Assembly: GCA_002470515.1 (NCBI GenBank)
Contig: DKML01000004.1
Coordinates: forward strand, 141,416 to 205,415
DNA length: 64,000 nt
Reading direction: 5' to 3'
Source of the DNA: Proteobacteria bacterium UBA7415
Lineage (GTDB): Bacteria; Pseudomonadota; Gammaproteobacteria; Arenicellales; Arenicellaceae
Shown here in pieces: positions 46,263 through 55,283 of the stretch. The stretch's first letter is position 1; the number at the start of each line of letters is the position of its first letter. The translations under genes and the position numbers were made by a program. Below the pieces are notes generated by a model. It was not told the origin of the DNA. It searched no databases and saw nothing but the letters and a program-made list of their open reading frames with translations.

Positions 46263-47285
46263 ATGATGATTATTAGGACTATCGCGATCGCATCGCTGGT
46301 TTATGCTTGCACTGGCTTTGGCATATCTCAAGCCCAAATTCAGGCTGATTCAATTGCGGCTGCAGTACCATCAACTTACGCAGATCTAACTCAGTTTAAA
46401 TGGATGCATGGGACGGAGTCTTGTAAGCAAGACAAAGACCCAAAATTGCAGGTGGTACAGGTCAATGCAAACAGTTATGTAATCCGCCAAAATAAATGTG
46501 TGACTTTCGAAGCGCCGTTTATTTTCGTTTTGGTGGGGCAGAAACGTGCGTTGGTGGTGGATACGGGCGCCAATGAATCTCCCGACGAGTCACCACTTTA
46601 CGCGGCGGTGTTATCCATTTTGGAAACGCAACAACAGAGTACAGACCCTAAGCAGATACTGGTTGTACATTCACACAGTCATGGCGACCATGTTAAAGGC
46701 GACTCGCAGTTTAGGGGTATGCGAGGGGTAGAAGTTGTAGGCACCAGTCAGGAAGCACTAGCCGAGCAATTGGGGTTAAGCAACTGGCCAAACAAGTTAG
46801 CCACTATTGAGTTGGGCGAACGGCAAGTCACATTCATTCCGATTCCTGGCCATCAAGAGCAAAGTATTGCCATTTATGATCATCAAAGTGGGTGGCTGCT
46901 GACCGGTGATTCGTTTTATCCCGGCCTAATCATGGTTAAAGGTTGGCAGGCGTATAAAGCCAGTATCGAACGCTTGGTTTCGTTTGCGAACGATCACGCG
47001 GTGTCGTTGGTCTTGGGTACCCATATAGAAATGAATGGCGAAACCCATGAGAGTTATTCAATTGGAACAACCTATCAACCTAAGGAGCTACCACTTGCTC
47101 TGAGTCTAGATGATTTGAAAGACCTTAACCGACGGCTTCAGCAAACGCCGAAACCTCAGAAATTGGAATTTGAGGATTTTATCGTTTTGCCAATGAGTCG
47201 ATTTCAGAAAATGCTAAGTAACCTATTGAGTAGCTCTGCTGAGCAAAAGCAAAAGATTCAGGCCCACCCAATTAATAATGGCTAG
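46263..47285 (+). CDS. Exported metallo-beta-lactamase-fold hydrolase
   Basis: A 340-residue protein with a signal peptide (about 1-24, ending ISQAQ). The MBL fold shows VVDTGAN, the metal motif HSHSHGDH near residue 139, IPIPGHQEQSIAIYD, LTGDSFYPG and LGTHIEM, giving the full dizinc ligand set. It overlaps the next gene by 8 bp. Related exported hydrolases act on varied esters or lactams; not a recognised beta-lactamase. Confidence 0.85.
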   Translation: MMIIRTIAIASLVYACTGFGISQAQIQADSIAAAVPSTYADLTQFKWMHGTESCKQDKDPKLQVVQVNANSYVIRQNKCVTFEAPFIFVLVGQKRALVVDTGANESPDESPLYAAVLSILETQQQSTDPKQILVVHSHSHGDHVKGDSQFRGMRGVEVVGTSQEALAEQLGLSNWPNKLATIELGERQVTFIPIPGHQEQSIAIYDHQSGWLLTGDSFYPGLIMVKGWQAYKASIERLVSFANDHAVSLVLGTHIEMNGETHESYSIGTTYQPKELPLALSLDDLKDLNRRLQQTPKPQKLEFEDFIVLPMSRFQKMLSNLLSSSAEQKQKIQAHPINNG

Positions 47286-47727
47286 AGAAATTACGCTCTC
47301 GGAGTATGTAAGAAAACGCAATGGCGTGCCGCTAGGTGCAAAAGGCTCGATGAAAAATATGCTCGAACGCTCCTTTGGCGCTGGCTCATTTCATTTGTTT
47401 TGGCGGTATTGGAATCCAATATGGGGCTATTACTTATCGCGTAATGTAATGAAGCCACTGCGCCAGTATTTCTCCGCTGGGGTGGCAACCATCCTTACTT
47501 TTGCGGTGAGTGGCGCGGCTCACGATTTGGCGGTCGCGATCATAAAGTGGGATGCTATTCTGTTCTTTACGCCTTGGTTTGCTTTTATGGGGATTATCGT
47601 CGTTGTGACCAACAAATTTGGAATTTCTTATGCCCGCTATAATTGGCTTACTAGAATGATAGTTAACTTTGCGTTTGTTAGTGGCAGCTTGGGTTTGATG
47701 ATTTTGTTTAGGAGTCTTTTTGTTTAA
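47278..47727 (+). CDS. Short MBOAT-like membrane acyltransferase
   Basis: A 149-residue membrane protein. HLFWRYWNPIWGYYLSR and FAVSGAAHDLAVAI resemble the C-terminal catalytic half of MBOAT/wax-synthase-type acyltransferases, where the His of SGAAHD is the catalytic one. It has four or so helices, much shorter than the ~350-500 residues of full MBOAT enzymes. The ATG lies inside the end of the MBL gene, so the two are translationally coupled. Activity alone is uncertain. Confidence 0.6.
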   Translation: MAREITLSEYVRKRNGVPLGAKGSMKNMLERSFGAGSFHLFWRYWNPIWGYYLSRNVMKPLRQYFSAGVATILTFAVSGAAHDLAVAIIKWDAILFFTPWFAFMGIIVVVTNKFGISYARYNWLTRMIVNFAFVSGSLGLMILFRSLFV

Positions 47728-47973
47728 AACATTCTCAAAGGAATATTTGTCTATGCTGACTCTTTGGAGCAAACTTATCGGTTACAGCAAATACCCCAAC
47801 AACAGTAGATATCGGCCTTACGGGTATCGACTTCTCTTAAGCATATCTGTACTATCCGCGCCTTCTTTGAGCCAAGGGCGGCTCTTGTGTTGAGCAGAAT
47901 CAACTCAATATCAAGCCTTTCTTATGGCTACATTTAAACTGACGGCAATCGTCATTTTCTAATAGACAATCTC

Positions 47974-49515
47974 ATGAACTTACCTACGGTTGCGCAAGCG
48001 CGAACAGAAATACTCTCTGGCTTAACAGTCGCTCTTGCCTTAGTGCCCGAAGCGGTTGCATTTGCCTTTGTTGCGGGCGTTGAGCCTTTGGTTGGCTTGT
48101 ACGCTGCATTCTTTGTTGGAATCATTACGGCCGTTTTTGGTGGCCGTCCAGGCATGATCTCTGGTGCGACTGGCGCGTTGGCCGTGGTTATGGTCGCCTT
48201 GGTGGCGGATCATGGGGTGCAGTACTTATTTGCGACCGTTGTGCTGATGGGCATTATTCAGTTTCTGGCGGGCGTATTCAGACTGGGCAAGTACATTCGT
48301 ATGGTGCCATACCCAGTAATGCTAGGTTTTGTGAATGGCTTGGCCATCGTCATATTCCTCGCGCAGTTAGAGCAATTTAAAGTGGTGGATGCCCTTACTG
48401 GAGCATCGGGCTGGATGCAAGGTACGCCGTTGTACATGATGGCGGGCTTAATCGCTTTGACCATGGCGATCATTTACGTCATGCCACGTATTACTACAAA
48501 GTTTCCAGCACCACTTGCCGGAATTCTATTCATCTCAGTTTTGGTGTACATGTTCGGGATCGACACACGCACCGTGGCGGATTTGGCGACTATTTCTGGT
48601 GGACTGCCTATATTTAGTGTTCCGTCAGTGCCCTTTAACTTAGAGACGCTTTATATTATTGCGCCGTACGCCTTTATTTTGGCGTTTATTGGCTTGGTAG
48701 AGTCGTTGTTAACGTTAACGCTGATTGACGAAATGACTGAAACGCGTGGCCACAACTCGAGAGAGTGCATGGCGCAGGGTGCCGCCAACTTTACCACTGG
48801 TTTTTTTGGTGGCATGGGTGGTTGCGCGATGATCGGCCAAAGTATGATTAATATTAAGTCAGGCGGACGTCTACGGTTGAGTGGTATTGCAGCACCTTTG
48901 TTTTTGCTGAGCTTTATCTTGTTCGCATCTCAGTGGATTGAGATGATTCCGATTGCCGCATTAGTCGGTGTGATGTTCGTCGTGGTAGTCGCGACTTTCG
49001 AATGGTCGTCATTTCGTATTTTGAGTCGTATTCCTCACGCAGATGCGTTTGTTATTTTTTTAGTATCTGGCGTAACAGTAATGACCGATTTAGCAATGGC
49101 TGTGGTTGTAGGGGTGATCGTTTCATCGCTTGTGTTTGCATGGCAAACAGCGAGTCAGATTTACGTTGAAGTAAAGTCTGAAAGCAAGACTGAAAAGACT
49201 TATGTGCTGCACGGACAGCTCTTTTTTGCTTCTATTGAAGGCTTTAAAGACCTGTTTCATCCCAAGAAAGACCCCAATAATGTAACTATCGATTTTAAGT
49301 ATTCTCGAGTTTGGGATCACTCAGCGCTTGAGGCCATTGATGCATTAGCCGAGCGCTATATGCGTCGTGGTACGGAATTGCATTTAGTGGGTTTAAGCAA
49401 AGACTGCAAAACTTTATTACACAAAGCGGGTAGCATGGTGGAAACCGATGACGATGATGATCCGCGTTATCGCGTAGTGGTTGACTACAATCTAGATGAG
49501 TCTAATCAGACCTAG
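47974..49515 (+). CDS. SulP-family inorganic anion transporter with STAS domain
   Basis: A 513-residue transporter: about 10-12 membrane helices beginning with the family opening SGLTVALALVPEAVAFAFVA and including GRPGMISGATGALAVVM and FTTGFFGGMGGCAMIGQS, then a cytosolic STAS domain (about 395-495). SulP proteins carry sulfate, bicarbonate or other anions with Na+ or H+. The substrate cannot be told. A stem-loop follows the stop. Confidence 0.92.
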   Translation: MNLPTVAQARTEILSGLTVALALVPEAVAFAFVAGVEPLVGLYAAFFVGIITAVFGGRPGMISGATGALAVVMVALVADHGVQYLFATVVLMGIIQFLAGVFRLGKYIRMVPYPVMLGFVNGLAIVIFLAQLEQFKVVDALTGASGWMQGTPLYMMAGLIALTMAIIYVMPRITTKFPAPLAGILFISVLVYMFGIDTRTVADLATISGGLPIFSVPSVPFNLETLYIIAPYAFILAFIGLVESLLTLTLIDEMTETRGHNSRECMAQGAANFTTGFFGGMGGCAMIGQSMINIKSGGRLRLSGIAAPLFLLSFILFASQWIEMIPIAALVGVMFVVVVATFEWSSFRILSRIPHADAFVIFLVSGVTVMTDLAMAVVVGVIVSSLVFAWQTASQIYVEVKSESKTEKTYVLHGQLFFASIEGFKDLFHPKKDPNNVTIDFKYSRVWDHSALEAIDALAERYMRRGTELHLVGLSKDCKTLLHKAGSMVETDDDDDPRYRVVVDYNLDESNQT

Positions 49516-49542
49516 AGAGATTTATATTCGGTTTACTTTATC

Positions 49543-49567
49543 CGCGCTAAAGCTACACTTTAGCGCG
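49543..49567. terminator. Stem-loop after the SulP gene
   Basis: Perfect 10-bp stem CGCGCTAAAG / CTTTAGCGCG around a 5-nt loop; no clear U-run on the + strand. Confidence 0.5.
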
Positions 49568-49736
49568 CATTGCATAACTTGCTTCATTTTGATGACCCGT
49601 GAGGTCATTGAATCTAAATGCTAATCACGACACACTTTGTTGGTGAGGGTTCGCCGAAGCATTTTCATGATAAGAGCGCACTCCTCGTTTAGTCCCACTA
49701 ATATAATTTACGGAACAAAACTTACGGAGTTGCTCT

Positions 49737-50129
49737 ATGCAGTATGTTCAATCATTACCTATATTTTCAGTAGGCGCATTAGTCGCTTTTTTTGTTTACC
49801 TTGTAATCAAGAAAAGCCCAATAAAGGGCGGAGCATGGATGTTTCCAGCTGCGTTGGCGTTAGCGTTTACGCTTTTCTCTCTTTATCTGGTTTTAGCCGA
49901 AGGTCCGTTAGGATTTTGGCCCAACCACTCCCAGTCATTCTGGGGCGTACAAGTATGGATGGACCTGTTGCTCGCGTTGGGTGTTAGCTGCTACTTTATT
50001 GTGCCAAAAGCCAAGTCCGTTGGCGTGAGTGTTGTGCCCGGGTTGTTGTTGGTGTTATGTACTGGCTCAATTGGAATGTTAGCCTTCTTATCACGCGTAC
50101 TTTACATTGAAGAACGAACAGCAGTTTAG
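49737..50129 (+). CDS. Small four-helix membrane protein, unknown function
   Basis: A 130-residue hydrophobic protein with helices at about 10-25, 37-55, 74-90 and 99-117; FWPNHSQSFWGVQVWMDLLL is its clearest conserved-looking stretch. A Shine-Dalgarno-like GGAG lies before the ATG. Function unknown. Confidence 0.6.
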   Translation: MQYVQSLPIFSVGALVAFFVYLVIKKSPIKGGAWMFPAALALAFTLFSLYLVLAEGPLGFWPNHSQSFWGVQVWMDLLLALGVSCYFIVPKAKSVGVSVVPGLLLVLCTGSIGMLAFLSRVLYIEERTAV

Positions 50130-50256
50130 TGACGCCCATTCAGCCCCTCGCATCAAGTTCGACGCCGTTGAGTCGGCGTAACAAACAACTAGTTGTTGGC
50201 TGCGTCGATCCTTCGTACACTATTCACCTTAAACAACTTAACCGTCTAAGGAAAAT

Positions 50257-50805
50257 ATGAAGAATCAATTGTTTAATGTTGGTGTTCTTGCTGTTTTAAG
50301 TCTACTAGGCTCAATGAGTGCATCTATTGCGTCGCCCACTGCACATGCCTTCTTCGATGAACTTCAGCAGTTGTGCGGAAGCCGCTATGAAGGCGAGATG
50401 ACTTTTCCGGTAGATGGGCAAGACAGTTTTGCTGGTAAGTTATTAGTTGCTGAGTTTAAAAAATGCAGTGATTCTGAAGTACGAGTTCCCTTTGCGGTTG
50501 GCGATAACACCTCGCGCACTTGGGTCTTTACTAAGACCGATGCAGGAGCGCGCCTTAAACACGATCATCGACACGCCGACGGAAGTCTTGACGAGGTAAC
50601 CAACTATGGCGGTGATGCGAGTTCAGATGGAACCGAATTGAGTCAGTCGTTTGCTGCAGATGCATTCACAGCGGAGTTGATTCCTGACGCAGCAACCAAT
50701 GTATGGACCGTATCTCTAAGCGAAGATCTGCAAACGCTCACTTACCATTTAGAGCGCCATGCGAAGCCACGATTTACAGCTGTGCTTAATAGAGTCTCTG
50801 ACTAA
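50257..50805 (+). CDS. Exported hypothetical protein
   Basis: A 182-residue protein with a Sec signal peptide (about 1-25, ending ASIAS) and a small beta-rich domain with two cysteines (QLCGSRY and FKKCSD), likely a disulfide. Strands such as SRTWVFTKTDAGARLKHDHR suggest a lipocalin-like or small secreted fold. Function unknown. Confidence 0.6.
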   Translation: MKNQLFNVGVLAVLSLLGSMSASIASPTAHAFFDELQQLCGSRYEGEMTFPVDGQDSFAGKLLVAEFKKCSDSEVRVPFAVGDNTSRTWVFTKTDAGARLKHDHRHADGSLDEVTNYGGDASSDGTELSQSFAADAFTAELIPDAATNVWTVSLSEDLQTLTYHLERHAKPRFTAVLNRVSD

Positions 50806-50953
50806 GTATTCAGTGAGTCCTGATTAAACAAGGATCCTCATCTGGAGCTGACATTTGAGGATTGGTCACCCAGTCTAGACTTTCGCTATGCGAGACTGTT
50901 AGCCCCAACTCGGAGTGACAGCTTAGCTTGGTCATTAAGGTATTAGTTCGGCA

Positions 50954-52591
50954 ATGAAATTAAACACCAGCGAAGAATTTGTTGAAGCTATGTGGTCGGC
51001 TCTTATTGAGAGTCCCGATTTTAAGCCGATGATTGAAGCATGGGATCGTGCTCTGGATGACGATGACTACGCACCAGAACAAAATGTGAAGCAATTAGCT
51101 GCGGGGATGCACGGTGAGTTGGCTCGGCTCGAAATTGCCCTGCAAGCAAAAGTACAAGCCGTTAAGCACGATCCAGCCTTGCTCAGAGACCACGTCGATA
51201 GTTATATTAAGTTGGCAGAAAATAAAGCTATTGTCTCTTCATCCAGTGCTGTTGCCACTCTTAAGCTGGATTTAGAAAAACTCCAATTGGCTCTTCATGA
51301 CGTCGATTTTTCGGTACCGGGTACGCATTTGGTTTGGGGTGAAGAAGCGGATGGAATCGATCGCCACCTGCTGGCGTTGACACCTGTTGATGCTTCTGCG
51401 CCTCTGCCCAACACCTATTTGCTTAAGCGCCTCGAAACAGATTGGCCAGACGCATACGATAAAATTCTCAGTCGCATGTTCGCATTGAGCCCAGCCGAAA
51501 TTGAGATACTCAAAGACCTGTACTTAGGGTTTGAAAGCAGCGCCATAGCTGAGCGACGCGGGCGCTCGGTGCACACCGTACGAACTCAAATAAAATCCAT
51601 CATGGAGAAGATAGGGGTTAACAATCAACGCAGGTTGGTGCGTCTTCTTTCTACGCTATTCCAATTGGATGCGAGCGATGGCATTAGGCCAGCGACGACA
51701 GATTGTTATGCGCGGCATGCGTTCGACCTGAATCAAGAGCAACAGCTTGAGTATTGTGAGTACGGAGACCCAAAGGGTAGAGTGGTTGTGCTAATCACGC
51801 CAACGATAAGTCCTCAACCAAGTCCTTTTATAGGCAAACTAGCTTTAAACAATAACCTAAGGGTCATTGCTCCTTTTCGACCGGGTTCTGGTTTGAGTTC
51901 TACTCGCGGGTCTAGTGATGGCCCAGAAGCTATAGCAAAGGATTATTTCCAGTTGCTGGATGAACTAGGTATCGAGAAGGCTCAGGTGGTGGGCTGTGAC
52001 AGCGGTGTTTTATAAGCTATGGCCCTGGCAGGGCTTTTAGGTGAGCGTTGTGATGGTGTTGCTATTGTTAGCACTGGCGTGCGGATCAAGAGCTTAAGCA
52101 CGATCCTTAAAATGCCAGCCAGTTCTAGAAGAACCTTTTTGGTGGCACGCCTGAGTCCATCATTGTTGTACGCGCCACACCGTGTTGCGGCCAATGACTT
52201 TCATCTAAGTAAGGATGGTGAAGATCGTTTAGTGCGCTATTTCTTTGAAGGCCATGCCCATGATCTAAACCGTGTTGAGAACGATCCGTTTTTCTACAAA
52301 GCAATCAGAAACCTTATTGCGTTTTCTTTTCAAGATGTTGAGCGCCTAGTTCATGACGTTACTTATTGGGCACAAGACTGGTCGCAATTGTTAAACGGCT
52401 TGCCAAAGAGTATGCCTAAGCTGTCGATTGTCGGTGCTGAGAATCGCCAGTTCAAAACCCAAGAGGTGCTAGCGTGGTGCGAGGCGAATGGTTGGCAAGC
52501 GAGTGTATTTGAGGACGAAGGGCAATTGTTGGTCTTTTCCAAAGCGGCTGATATCGCTGAACTTATAGTGCAGCAAGTGACTAACAAATAA
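50954..52591 (+). pseudogene. LuxR-type HTH / alpha-beta hydrolase fusion, interrupted by in-frame TAA
   Basis: Read through, 545 codons. Residues 1-170 are an unknown sensor-like part. Residues about 175-235 are a LuxR helix-turn-helix (LSPAEIEILKDLYLGF, RSVHTVRTQIKSIMEKIGV). From about 265 on is an alpha/beta hydrolase with nucleophile elbow GCDSG near residue 350. A TAA at 52013-52015 cuts the frame right after GCDSGVL, where a Tyr is usual (LYAMALAG), so TAT or TAC to TAA is the likely change. ATG at 52019, three bases later, could restart translation and yield a separate second half (190 residues). Pseudogene, split gene or base-call error. Confidence 0.8.
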
Positions 52592-52598
52592 ATTTGCG

Positions 52599-53198
52599 AT
52601 GAATATATTTCCAGATCAAATAGACCACAACCAAATGTACAAGCTGTTAATTGGCGGTGTAAGCCCCAGGCCAATTGCGTGGGTTTCTTCGGTATCTAGC
52701 GCCGGTGTCTTAAACCTAGCGCCATTTTCGTTCTTTACCGTGGCAAGTGCTAATCCACCGATATTATGTTTTAACCCAATGTTTTCGGGCAATGGCACCT
52801 CAAAAGACACGTTGCGGAATATACGCGAGCAAGGTGAGTTTGTGATTAACACCGTTGGCTTTAGTGACTTAGAGCGTATGAATAAAACCTGTCATGAGGT
52901 ACCCGCCGATATTGATGAATTTGAATATGCGGGTATACCTAAGTCTGCATCTAGCGTTGTTGCTCCGCCACGAATAGCCGATGCAGTAGTGAGCTTTGAA
53001 TGTCGATTAAACCAGATAATTGATCTTGGAGAAGCGGCGCTTTCAGGACATCTGATTTTAGGTGATGTAGTTTGTGTGGCGGTTCGTGACGACGCGATAG
53101 ATGACTTTCGTATTGATCCCAATCAGGTAGATGCGATTGGTCGCATGGCCGGTACTGACTACACGCTTACCCGCGAGCGTACACAGTTGAAGCGCTAA
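52599..53198 (+). CDS. Flavin reductase-like (FMN-binding split-barrel) protein
   Basis: A 199-residue FMN protein of the flavin_Reduct type: LLIGGVSPRPIAWVSSVSSA (FMN phosphate site), NLAPFSFFTVASANPPILCF, and a later DFVINT-like EFVINTVGFSD. Family members reduce flavin or oxidise small molecules. It follows the LuxR-hydrolase gene by 7 bp and converges with a P450 gene (4 bp apart). Whether it feeds electrons to that P450 is only a guess, because P450s usually use ferredoxins. Confidence 0.85.
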   Translation: MNIFPDQIDHNQMYKLLIGGVSPRPIAWVSSVSSAGVLNLAPFSFFTVASANPPILCFNPMFSGNGTSKDTLRNIREQGEFVINTVGFSDLERMNKTCHEVPADIDEFEYAGIPKSASSVVAPPRIADAVVSFECRLNQIIDLGEAALSGHLILGDVVCVAVRDDAIDDFRIDPNQVDAIGRMAGTDYTLTRERTQLKR

Positions 53199-53202
53199 CG
53201 CG

Positions 53203-54516
53203 TCAGCTGTTTGTTACCGGCCTCAACGTTATGGGCAGTAGGTCTTTGGGCTTACCGATGGGCGCAGGCGCATAGGGCATCTCATATCCTTTTGGTGTTT
53301 CCAAGCGATAGTGCCGCAGTAAATGAAACATCACTAGTTTTACTTGTAGCTCAGCAAACTTGATTCCCAAACATTTGTGAGCACCGCCACCAAACGGAAT
53401 AAAGGCGTGTTTATGATTACGGTCTTCAGCCCGCTCGGGCGAAAAACGCATAGGGTCAAACTGCTCTGGATTGGTCCAGATGGTGTCTAAGCGATGCGTA
53501 AATGAGGGGCTGACATGAACCATGTCATTGCGTTTGATTTGATACCCCTGAAACTCACAGTCTTGTATCGCTGTGCGTGGAATGATGGGCAGTGGAGGGT
53601 ACATGCGTAGTGCTTCTTTAAATACCCATTCGGCCGCCGTAAAGCCCGGCATCTGTGAGTACTCTAATGAGTCGCCTTCTATAAGTGCGCTTTCTTTGGC
53701 AATCACATCTTGCCATTCAGGATGCTTGGCTAATGCGAAAGCGATACTGGAGAGCGAGCTGGTGGTTGTGTCGTGCGCGGCCATCATTAAAAAGATAATG
53801 TGGTCAATTACGTCCTGTTTCGAAAAGCGTTCACCTAATTCGTCCTCTACGCGACTAATTTCAGCGAACATGTCGGTTTCTTGAGACGTGCGTTTACCTT
53901 CAATACGTTGTCGAAAATAGTCTTCTAGCAAGGCACGACCCTTTAAGCCTTTGCGATACTTCAGACCTAATACGGGGTGACGTACTAAAGCCATAGAAGC
54001 GTCTACAACATCTACAAACGCTTGGTTTACAGCATCCGCTTCTTTAACGAGGTTTTCGCCAAGAAAGACCTTTGCCGCAAGGTCCAAAGTGAGTTGCTTC
54101 ATCAATGGGTAAAGTTCCACTGATTCGTTTTTCTGCCAACCTTTAATAGTGCTGGCGATGTCAGAGTTCATTAGGCTAACGTATTCTTCTAGCGCCTTGG
54201 CTTTGAAAGGCGCACCTAGTAAACGGCGATGATAGCGATGCTCGTCCCCGTCGCGCAGCATAAGTCCATTTGGAAATAGTTCTGCCAAAGAGATGTTCCA
54301 TGCCTTGCGGCTAGAAAAATTTTTATCGCGATCCAGCAATACAAACTCGTTTGCATCCGGGCTCAGCAAGACTACGACCTTGGTGTGCAGGTAATAGTTG
54401 TAATACACCGGGCCAAAGCGTTCATGCATGCTGTTAATCAGCGTATTGCAGTCCTTCAAAAAATTGAGCGAATGCCCAAAAACGGGCCAGCCGCGTTCAC
54501 CAGGAATCGATTTCAT
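53203..54516 (-). CDS. Cytochrome P450
   Basis: A 437-residue haem monooxygenase. The I-helix oxygen motif is AAHDTTTSS, ExxR is KEALRMYPP, and the haem loop is FGGGAHKCLGIKFAE with the Cys thiolate near residue 382. Soluble, no membrane anchor. Its form (short N-terminus, FGGGAHKCLG) resembles CYP51/CYP120-type bacterial P450s. Substrate unknown; no ferredoxin gene adjacent. Confidence 0.93.
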   Translation of the reverse strand: MKSIPGERGWPVFGHSLNFLKDCNTLINSMHERFGPVYYNYYLHTKVVVLLSPDANEFVLLDRDKNFSSRKAWNISLAELFPNGLMLRDGDEHRYHRRLLGAPFKAKALEEYVSLMNSDIASTIKGWQKNESVELYPLMKQLTLDLAAKVFLGENLVKEADAVNQAFVDVVDASMALVRHPVLGLKYRKGLKGRALLEDYFRQRIEGKRTSQETDMFAEISRVEDELGERFSKQDVIDHIIFLMMAAHDTTTSSLSSIAFALAKHPEWQDVIAKESALIEGDSLEYSQMPGFTAAEWVFKEALRMYPPLPIIPRTAIQDCEFQGYQIKRNDMVHVSPSFTHRLDTIWTNPEQFDPMRFSPERAEDRNHKHAFIPFGGGAHKCLGIKFAELQVKLVMFHLLRHYRLETPKGYEMPYAPAPIGKPKDLLPITLRPVTNS

Positions 54517-54749
54517 AGAATGTTTTAGTTCAAAGCGCGAAAGCTTTATTAGACAAGTTGTTCGTTATTGTGGCGAAGATGAGACAAAAGTGTGTCAAAT
54601 GTTGTTATTTCGGTATCTCTCTAAGATTTGATCTTTAAATGCTTAAGTGTTGCGAACAGCGGTTCAGAGGTTCGAATTCTATAACCTCTTAGGTCGTTGC
54701 GGCGATTTAGGCTAACAGTAAACTGGCTGCAAATGTTATAAAAAGGAGA

Positions 54750-55151
54750 TTGCGATTTATAAACAAGCTGCTGATAGCTTCGTTGCTCACGGTTGGAGTA
54801 ATCAACCTTGTACCCGTGTTCGGATTATTTTCGAGCGCTCACCTTAATAAAGCCTACGGTGTTGCAATATCTGACCCCAATATGGAGATATTACTTCGTC
54901 ATAGAGCACTGCTCTTTGGTGTTTTGGGCGGATTTGTTCTGGCCTCCATTGTCGTTCCTGAGTGGCGGCTAGTCGCTCTAATGATGGCGGGAATTTCGAT
55001 GGCGAGCTTTCTGCTGCTAGTGTTTAGATATGACAACAATAACGTTCACTTACTCAAAATTGCCTACGTGGATATTGTGGGCCTCGTGGTGTGGGCGTTG
55101 GCAATGGCGTGTGTGTTCGAAAGTAGTCGTGCCACCCAAGCCATCCAATAA
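54750..55151 (+). CDS. Four-helix membrane protein with unusual start
   Basis: About 130 residues with four helices (about 7-28, 52-70, 74-92, 108-126). Its start is odd: the only conventional start in frame is a TTG at 54750, one base after an AGGAG, which is too close to act as its ribosome site. The codon at proper spacing (54759) is ATA, one base away from ATG. Databases often call such proteins phosphopantetheine adenylyltransferase, which the sequence does not support. Function unknown. Confidence 0.55.
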   Translation: MRFINKLLIASLLTVGVINLVPVFGLFSSAHLNKAYGVAISDPNMEILLRHRALLFGVLGGFVLASIVVPEWRLVALMMAGISMASFLLLVFRYDNNNVHLLKIAYVDIVGLVVWALAMACVFESSRATQAIQ

Positions 55152-55283
55152 TTTACACGCTAGCCTCAAGCTGTCGCGTTATAGTAGTAGCCCTAAATAG
55201 AAACCTTAGTGCCCGCCTTGTAGTTTCATTGTTATGAAGCGCTACGCGGCACAATTGATACGCGAACAGCAATAGAGGAAAGT

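Noticed and set aside
52599..54516. Flavin reductase plus P450 as one biosynthetic unit
   Set aside because: They are convergent and not co-transcribed, and flavin-reductase-like proteins are not usual P450 partners.
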